Source of the DNA: Sipunculus nudus
Lineage: Eukaryota; Annelida; Sipuncula; Golfingiida; Sipunculidae
DNA: 64,000 bases
Reading direction: 5' to 3'
NCBI GenBank assembly: GCA_026874595.1
Contig: CM049307.1
Span: 77,908,643-77,972,642, forward strand
Shown here: positions 57,464-64,000 of the stretch, piece after piece
Position numbering within the stretch: the stretch's first letter is position 1
How the letters are laid out: each line of letters begins with the position of its first letter
Notes under the pieces: generated by a model
Databases searched by the model: none
Told to the model about the DNA's origin: nothing
What the model saw: only the letters and a program-made list of their open reading frames with translations
Made by a program: the position numbers and the translations under genes

Positions 57464-57860
57464 CCGGCTTGTGTGGCTCAGAGGTAGAGCGCAGGACTCA
57501 AAGCCGGGAGATCATGGGTTCGAATCTCAGCCGAGGCGGTGAGGTTTTTCACGGGTGAGCGCTTTGCAGGCTTAATGGGAAAGCTGTGCCCCACAGCCGT
57601 GTATCACTCACATTACGAGTGCGTCTTGGGGGGGGGGGGGAGGGTCCCTCGGTGTTATGATCCAGCAATGGGGCTGATTACACACCAAGGACCCGCAGGT
57701 GCGGTAGACATCGGGCCTGGGTGACAACTGGATACTGAATAAAAATGATAGGAAGCGAGTGCTACCGCCCTTTCAAGTAGTCACAAACCGTAATGGAAAC
57801 TTTGCAGATGTACATATACTTAGTTTAAGAATTAGATAAGTCAGCATTAAAAAAATATAA
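57464..57860 (+). mobile_element. tRNA-derived SINE, best-preserved copy
   Basis: The head looks like a tRNA: box A TGGCTCAGAGGTAGAGC at 57474 and box B GGTTCGAATC at 57517-57526. The body includes GTGTATCACTCACATTACG, GGGCTGATTACACACC and GGACCCGCAGG, and the tail GAGTGCTACCGCCCT..TTAGATAAG ends in an A-rich run near 57850. An internal poly-G tract lies at 57629-57641. Copies are at 4430-4660 (minus), 6455-6768 and, tail only, 25648-25757. It is transcribed by RNA polymerase III in this class and moved by LINE proteins. Confidence 0.85.
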
Positions 57861-58147
57861 AAAAAGGAATAAAACCGGATGTTTGCACGTTATACCAGAG
57901 CCCACTCATGAATGGAAGGTGTATATAGAATGACGAGTTCTTTCTTTTAGAGTGATGGGGCAGCAATAGAGAACTCTACGCAGCAGTAAAAAAATGTCTT
58001 TCTGTGCGTTTAGAAGGACCACAAAGACACCAGCACTCTGATATACAATTTTAAAGTGATATCAGGATGACAGGTTCAACATCAAAAGAACAAATCATTT
58101 ACTTGATAAAAATTCTGATTAGAATGTTCCATATGAATGGAAAAGTA

Positions 58148-58197
<50 letters not shown>

Positions 58198-59287
58198 TCC
58201 TAAGTAGAATCCTGTGCTTGCACTGTTAGAAAAAGGGAATTTTTTATAGGTATGAAAAGGGTTTTTTAAGTGTCCAAATACAAACACCCTTCTTAAGGTA
58301 TTTTGAAATACCTTTTATAAAATACCTTATTAAAGGTATTTCAAAAATAAAATGCAGATTCATATCTGTAATTTCTGGAATTATCGGAATATGTCCCAAA
58401 AACTGACGAGAGAGTCTCACTCTTAGTGCCCGCTGATATTTTCCTCTCTCCCGGCTCCAAACACAGCCCCTATTTATAGCCTTATATAGCCGAAGTCCAG
58501 AAACTACCATTCCGGAACCTTCTAGACTACACCGAACTTTTAGAACACAACGAACGTGCTGTGTTTTTAATCTCTGTGAGCAAGCCAGATATCAAAAAGT
58601 GCGGTTCCCATAGCAACGCACAGGGTTTGCGCCTATCACGAATCAGAATGCCGGGCGCATAATAAAAAGATACACGTAACACAGCCCATACGGGATCGAC
58701 CATGTGATGCTTTTATAGTCGCACGCGACGTGACGTCGTACCTTTCACAAAAGAATAAGTTCCAGTTAATGAAAAGAGTCCACTGTTTGTGTGTTGTCTT
58801 CTGTGGTGTTACGCTTCCTATCTCTCCGTACGATTGTCCCCCTGTGTTCTCTGGTGTCCTCACAACCGGTAACTTGTAGCCGTCATCATCGTCACTACAG
58901 AACCACATTACAGTATGTATCAGTCAACAACGAACATGTCACATATTCTTTCCTGTATAAATCGTAATTGTGGGATGCCAAGAGGGCAGTTTATATGTTT
59001 TTATGATACATGATAAGTTGCTGTGGGATATTTGTTACGTGTAAATGTTATGATATTAATCCTTCCATGCATAAACAGCAAATTTTGCCGCTGTGTACAT
59101 TAAGCTTGTGTGTACTCGTACTTAAGAAAATATAAGCATTATAAAAACAACCTTCACATCTGAACAATATTGTCAGACGAGCTGAAGAAATAAATGATAA
59201 GGAGCAGATGATTAATAAGTAGATTCATTATGGGCCTTGTTTGCTGAGACACCCCTTCCCGGAAAATAATTAAAGAATCCCGGTGAG

Positions 59288-59350
<63 letters not shown>

Positions 59351-59619
59351 TAAACAACGTGCGCTGCCTCCATATGTAAGACTATAAAACTGGTGATATA
59401 AGAATACATGTTTCAGCTAACTCACATTAATATGCAAAAGCATTTCATATTCACTGATATTGACATGGACTTTGTGTAGGGTCGCCTGATAATTTTAAGA
59501 TCTCTCCTTATACAACTTTCATACAAAATTATTTATTAAATGACTATAAATACACTATATCAATCATATATGTTTTATATATATATATATATTGTTTTTA
59601 TTCTGCTCTCCCTTCACAG
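57861..59619. other. Unassigned sequence with two (TA)n arrays
   Basis: (TA)n arrays at 58150-58196 and 59289-59347. A short TAAAATACCTT/AAGGTATTT inverted repeat lies at about 58293-58340. No gene is supported. Confidence 0.45.
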
Positions 59620-59782
59620 ATCAAGCACAGATGGGTTGGCTTTGAGCAGATGACATGTTATGACAACACAGTATCATTGAACAGACGACATATTACGACA
59701 GTCGTCATGGACGGAAGGCGCGTAATCACATTGTGTCTTCTCATCTTCATGGTTTTCGCGTGTTACGACAACGACGCTGAAT
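59620..59782 (+). CDS. Candidate signal-peptide exon of a secreted protein
   Basis: The segment lies between an acceptor-like CTCTCCCTTCACAG and a donor-like AAT|GTATGT. ATG at 59707 (or 59650 in frame) starts MDGRRVITLCLLIFMVFACY, a well-formed signal peptide with basic start and hydrophobic core, ending in NDNDAE-like polar residues. The exon ends in phase 1, as is usual after signal peptides of extracellular modular proteins. A candidate next exon begins at 60800. The mature protein is not visible, so its identity is unknown. Confidence 0.4.
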
Positions 59783-60799
59783 GTATGTTTACGCGTTTTA
59801 TAATGATTAATGGTCCATATTCTGCACCAGATTTAGATCCCAAAAGAAAATATTTTAGTTAAGTCTTTCCATTCAAAACCGACCACTTTTTTCTTGTTTT
59901 TTTTTTTTTTATTTCCCATATAATAGTGGGCAATTAAACATGTACACCCCACTAACAATTTTGCAACGTTTACGTCTGCGCCTATATAGAAATCAGGATC
60001 CCAGCGGAGTATCCATCGAAGCTCAAATTACTACTCAAGTTCCAGATATAATTTTACATATACGGGCTATATAAAATGCTCAATTCAATAATATAAATCT
60101 TGATAGGCCAAAACAGGTTCGTTTCTATGGTACCATGCGTCAGTGTATACTCTCGCTTCAAACAATTTGATTTTGATTTTCACTTGAATTTTCTCATATT
60201 GAGCTCCAGGGAATTTGACCTACAAGAAGTAAAATAATAAACATTTAAAGAAAAATTCCCTTTGCTGTTTTGTCTTTTCCTGACTTTACTAAACAAATAA
60301 TTTTATCATCATGATGTCCCCCGATTATCTGAAAATAAAAAGGTGTAGAAAATTCGACAGTTTCCACTCATTCATGAAAAAAAAATGAGAAACATAACGT
60401 TTTTTGCCACAAAAATAATTATACAAAGCAGTTATCTTAATAAACAGATTTAAATTACTTAGTTGAGGAACAAGATGATTGAGTATACTAGGACATCAAC
60501 ATTATCTTATATCCATTAACACTCTCATCAAACAAGATAATATGAGCAACATTACGAAAAAAATTCATAGAAATGCAGTAAGACAAAATCTACATGGAAT
60601 CAACTAATTTTGATTAGTAATTCAATTATTTAATGGTTTGGCTAGAAACACACAGACGCAAAATGATTAAGTTTATTACAGAAATTGCGCCGTTGGCCAA
60701 TTAATTAATTGCTGGACAAGATCTGTGTGGATGTATTTTTTTTCACACTGACCACACTGATTTGATTTTGTCCGTTTCACAAAATTCTCGCCCGTACAG
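59783..60799. other. Possible intron, unassigned
   Basis: AT-rich sequence with a poly-T run near 59902; no other feature is seen. Confidence 0.3.
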
Positions 60800-60876
60800 G
60801 GAAAGTGCCACCAACCGGCATTCAGAATTTAACAAGCGAACAGAGCAGACCTGTTAACCTACAAATTTACCTGTGG

Positions 60877-60878
<2 letters not shown>
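60800..60878 (+). CDS. Possible second exon of the secreted protein
   Basis: Follows CGCCCGTACAG and is in phase with the exon at 59620-59782, encoding KVPPTGIQNLTSEQSRPVNL with an N-glycosylation sequon. It runs straight into a (TA)n array at 60879-60934, and no donor is evident, so the exon may be broken by repeat expansion or may be a false call. Confidence 0.25.

Positions 60879-60934
<56 letters not shown>
60879..60934. repeat. (TA)n microsatellite
   Basis: About 56 bases of alternating A and T. Confidence 0.9.
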
Positions 60935-60939
<5 letters not shown>

Positions 60940-61074
60940 GAATTTATTGCAGTCGGATTCACGGTGGTTCGGATTTCTTTGGATCACTCTCACGATTTTG
61001 TGTTCGCTTCAGTGATGAGGTAGTTTATATATAAATCGTTTCCGTTTGAAGCAGGAGTGATGTGCGCTCGCTCA

Positions 61075-61602
61075 AGCCCAAAACACACTAACGCACGCGT
61101 CAAGCGTCAAATCCGGAAAAAGTCGCTCCACTCTGTTTATCATTGATAAAACAGACTAACGCGCGCGTCACGCTCCTGGAGCGATTTTTGACGCGTGACG
61201 GGCGCTTGCCGCGTGGGGATTCCTGATAACTTAAGAGGGGGTTTCCCTCCCCAGCAATCGCATTCTATATTAAACTGCGGGTGAAACGTTTGTTTTCATT
61301 CATTGAACTATAATTATTGGTTTGTTATCTGGATGGAAAACGTGCAACAAAGCAACACAAATATTTTATATCGTAAAGAATAGTAACTGAGTTCTGTCAT
61401 ATGAATACACGTTTTATCACAGATGCATATTTGTACACAATTAATTCAATGCTGATTATCAAAATTATTATCTTTACAAAGATAAATAAAAATACAATAG
61501 GTGCTTGGTTAATACCATCCAATCTGACGCGTGTCGTGCGCTTTGTAGCCGCAGTGTGTTTTACAGTTGTCGCGAGCCTAGCGCGTTAGTCTGTTTTAGG
61601 CT
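61075..61602. mobile_element. 528-bp MITE with 3-bp TCA duplication
   Basis: The left end AGCCCAAAACACACTAACGC and the reverse complement of the right end (AGCCTAAAACAGACTAACGC) match at 18 of 20 bases. TCA flanks it at 61072-61074 and 61603-61605. A further AAAACAGACTAACGCGCGCG near 61149 repeats the terminus inside the element. A 3-bp duplication fits PIF/Harbinger-like elements although their usual target is TTA or TAA. Confidence 0.75.
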
Positions 61603-61605
61603 TCA

Positions 61606-64000
61606 GTTTGACAGATGGCCCCCGATGATGTAACCTTGAATGCTGGTAAGCTGGCAGGGCGTCACTGTCGGCGTTAATCGCACATAGTAATAGATTCGCA
61701 CATAGTGATAGAACTGCCGTGATTATCCAACGACCACTGCAGGCATATTTTAATGACTGAATGACAGAAAGAACGGTCTGAGGACTGCAGTCAGAATTTT
61801 AATGAGTGGGTCCTATTCCTCTGGGAGTCGGTCAGTTACATGGGTACAGAGTGGACTCGAACTGCGGAGATGGTATTAATTTATGGACCCTTCGTCACCT
61901 CCACTAATTGCCTTTTTTTAGTTCCATGTCTTATATTTCTTTGAAAGAGGTAACAAAATGTGGTTGAAGGCATTGCGAGTGAAAAGTTTTATAAACAACA
62001 AAAATCATCCAGGCTTGATGATAAATACTTACAAGATCCAAACAGTTCATATGAATGGTTTCGAAGAAATACTTCCGTCAATAGCTGTTCATATTATAGG
62101 GAAAATGTACGGAACTCTTGAATGACTTGGGATGAGCGTAAAAGGGCATCCCCACTTCCATGAATTGATCTCCGGATGCGCTACCAACAGGTTACGAAAT
62201 TCCGCGCGATTGCATGATAATGCATAAGTTGAATCAGACTTATTATTATAGCATTACCTAGCTATTACGAGTTCATAACAATAAACCTGCAGTTTGTGTC
62301 ATAGGAGCCACTGGTTACAACGAATAACAAGGAACCACCGAGCCTGCTACGAACATCATAGGCATTCGAAACGAGATATAGCGAACACATGCGAGCTACG
62401 CATCAGTAAGCATTCTTGCCGTCCGCTAGAAGTTATATGTTTGGGGGGGGGGGGGGCTATTTAAATGAGGCGTGAAAGAGGTTTGCATCACTCGGACTCA
62501 AACTCTTGTATTCTTCACGTTATTTCACTGGCAAAATATGGACAAGCTTATACAAGGGCGTATAGGATATTAAGTGATCGTAAGATACACTGCTCATATG
62601 ACGTTCACACGCTGGACATAGGACATTCACATTTTGCCTATTATAGTAGAATATCAAAATATAATATAATCAGCGTGGGTGTTAATATCCTTTGAGTGTG
62701 TGCGTGGGTGAAATCCAGATGAGGTCATATTTTCTGGGATATACCAGAGATCAAGGTTGTGTTCAAACAGTGTATTTGTATCCGTTTTAAATTTCCATAC
62801 CAAGAGTGATCTATTAAACATGCTTCTATCTTCACCTTGAGCAGTGTGTTAATAGAAACATGTGAGCCTTTTAGAACTGTTTGTGTCTGGCTGTGTTCGT
62901 GGATTTATCAGTTATCAAAATTGTGTGAAACACAACCTATTTTGAACTGTATTTCAAATTTCAAATTTTCATACAAAGCGATATCGCCCATATGCTTCCA
63001 CATTTACATATTGTTTCTGGGACATTTAGATGCAGGTATGTGAGGCACTGTAAAACATAAACCGAGTGTGCGAGTCTGAAATGATTGCGTGTGAATGCCC
63101 TACGAGATGCGTGTGAGTGCTGTGTGCGGGGCCATGGGCACACTAGGATTGAAGGGGCCATATGCACGTAGATAGACATTGATTTTTGAAACGCGAAAGA
63201 ATATATATTGATAATTATAAAGAATGAGAGCCTCTTTTAACAAATTATGTTAAAATATACATTCATTTTTAATGTTACAAAAGCTGGTTCAGGAGTGTCC
63301 AACCTGCATATTAGTCATTTTTGTTTCGCAGGAGCTCTTGATTTCTTTTAAACAGCAGAACTTGCCCGACGTCAGAAAGATCAGTTGATTGTTATAATAA
63401 ATCAATTATGATGATTACATGGGCTCATTTACTGTCATTTGGTAGTGGTAACTACGGATAATTGTGTCGATGTAAAGCAAATTCTGCATTATAGAGATGA
63501 TATTCTTTGTGCAGCTGCAAACATAGGAGGGCGCACATGAATATTAAATGAGTATAGAGTTTGTGTATCAAGCAATTACTTTTTAATCATGAGGGGATGG
63601 GCTGGTTTATTATATGTTTTACAAGTGGTTAACATTCCATATAAAAATATCTGAATTTATAAACGCTACATTAGAGTGTAATTTTTACCGGACTAAACTA
63701 TGTTTATCCATGTTAAGACTGCGAAATCACGCTGTCACCGGGTACCTACCAGCAATGAAAATTATACTACTAACTAAATATTCCTTTGTGTCGCAGATAT
63801 AATGTGTATGAAGATATTTTAGGTATTATTTGCTCTGAACTGCTCAGTTTTTAAACAGTCGCACAAAAGAGCTTGCAGAAATTAAAGGGGAATGGCGGGT
63901 TATGAGAAAAATGGCTTCGTATATGAACATACTATGTGGAGTTTCCGATTAGTAGCGTGTAGGGGGCAGTCATGAACGGATTCTCATGAAATTTCAGGGC
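61606..64000. other. Unassigned sequence to window end
   Basis: A poly-G tract lies at 62444-62455. Short frames at 62465-62695, 62837-63043 and 63614-63802 have no recognisable motifs. No gene or clear repeat is supported. Confidence 0.4.

Noticed and set aside
57464-57540. A tRNA gene
   Set aside because: Boxes A and B are present, but the sequence continues into a 300-bp body and tail found in other copies, so it is a SINE head.

Overview
The window looks like nuclear DNA of an invertebrate animal, most likely a lophotrochozoan and probably a bivalve mollusc. It is AT-rich. Genes are sparse and either intron-split with GT..AG junctions or intronless receptor genes. Many short TIR elements, tRNA-derived SINEs, (TA)n arrays and poly-G/poly-C tracts fill the space. 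Nothing points to bacterial, organellar or viral genomic origin; the species is an inference I cannot confirm from sequence alone. || Layout. 1-3560: minus-strand Ty3/Gypsy-type LTR retrotransposon in decay (gag, protease, integrase; RT not before the window edge), with the integrase directly after the protease as in Gmr1-like elements. 4430-6713: a large imperfect inverted duplication of a multi-copy invertebrate gene fragment with a tRNA-SINE at each outer end. 8.1-14.0 kb: PIF/Harbinger-like MITE, poly-G-bearing hAT-like ends and dispersed repeats. 15538-17766: an intact, intronless gene for a somatomedin-B-domain family-B2 seven-transmembrane receptor. 18.6-23.4 kb: broken Tigger/pogo-type transposase, a TIR element and two broken RecQ-like helicase fragments. 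28.7-30.4 kb: a 340-bp tandem array followed by copies of a GGTGGCGCCACC palindrome module. 32.16-32.57 kb: hAT MITE with a perfect 8-bp target duplication. 34.0-35.5 kb: a 320-bp tandem array. 36156-40046: a four-exon ankyrin-repeat/SOCS-box protein gene. 46.4-52.5 kb: dense (TA)n arrays joined to two recurring sequence modules, and a nested hAT-like cluster. 54.4-56.0 kb: a 1.6-kb TIR element with GC-rich subterminal motifs. 56390-56854: first exon of a monocarboxylate-transporter-like gene with a one-base frame break. 59620-59782: a candidate signal-peptide exon. 61.1-61.6 kb: another short TIR element. || The cellular genes (receptor, ankyrin/SOCS E3 adaptor, SLC16-like fragment, secreted-protein exon) show no operon-like or pathway link; the dominant theme is repeat biology. 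The most interesting items are the gag-PR-IN domain order, the gene-fragment palindrome, the palindromic-core satellite, and the two sequence modules that repeatedly end in (TA)n arrays.
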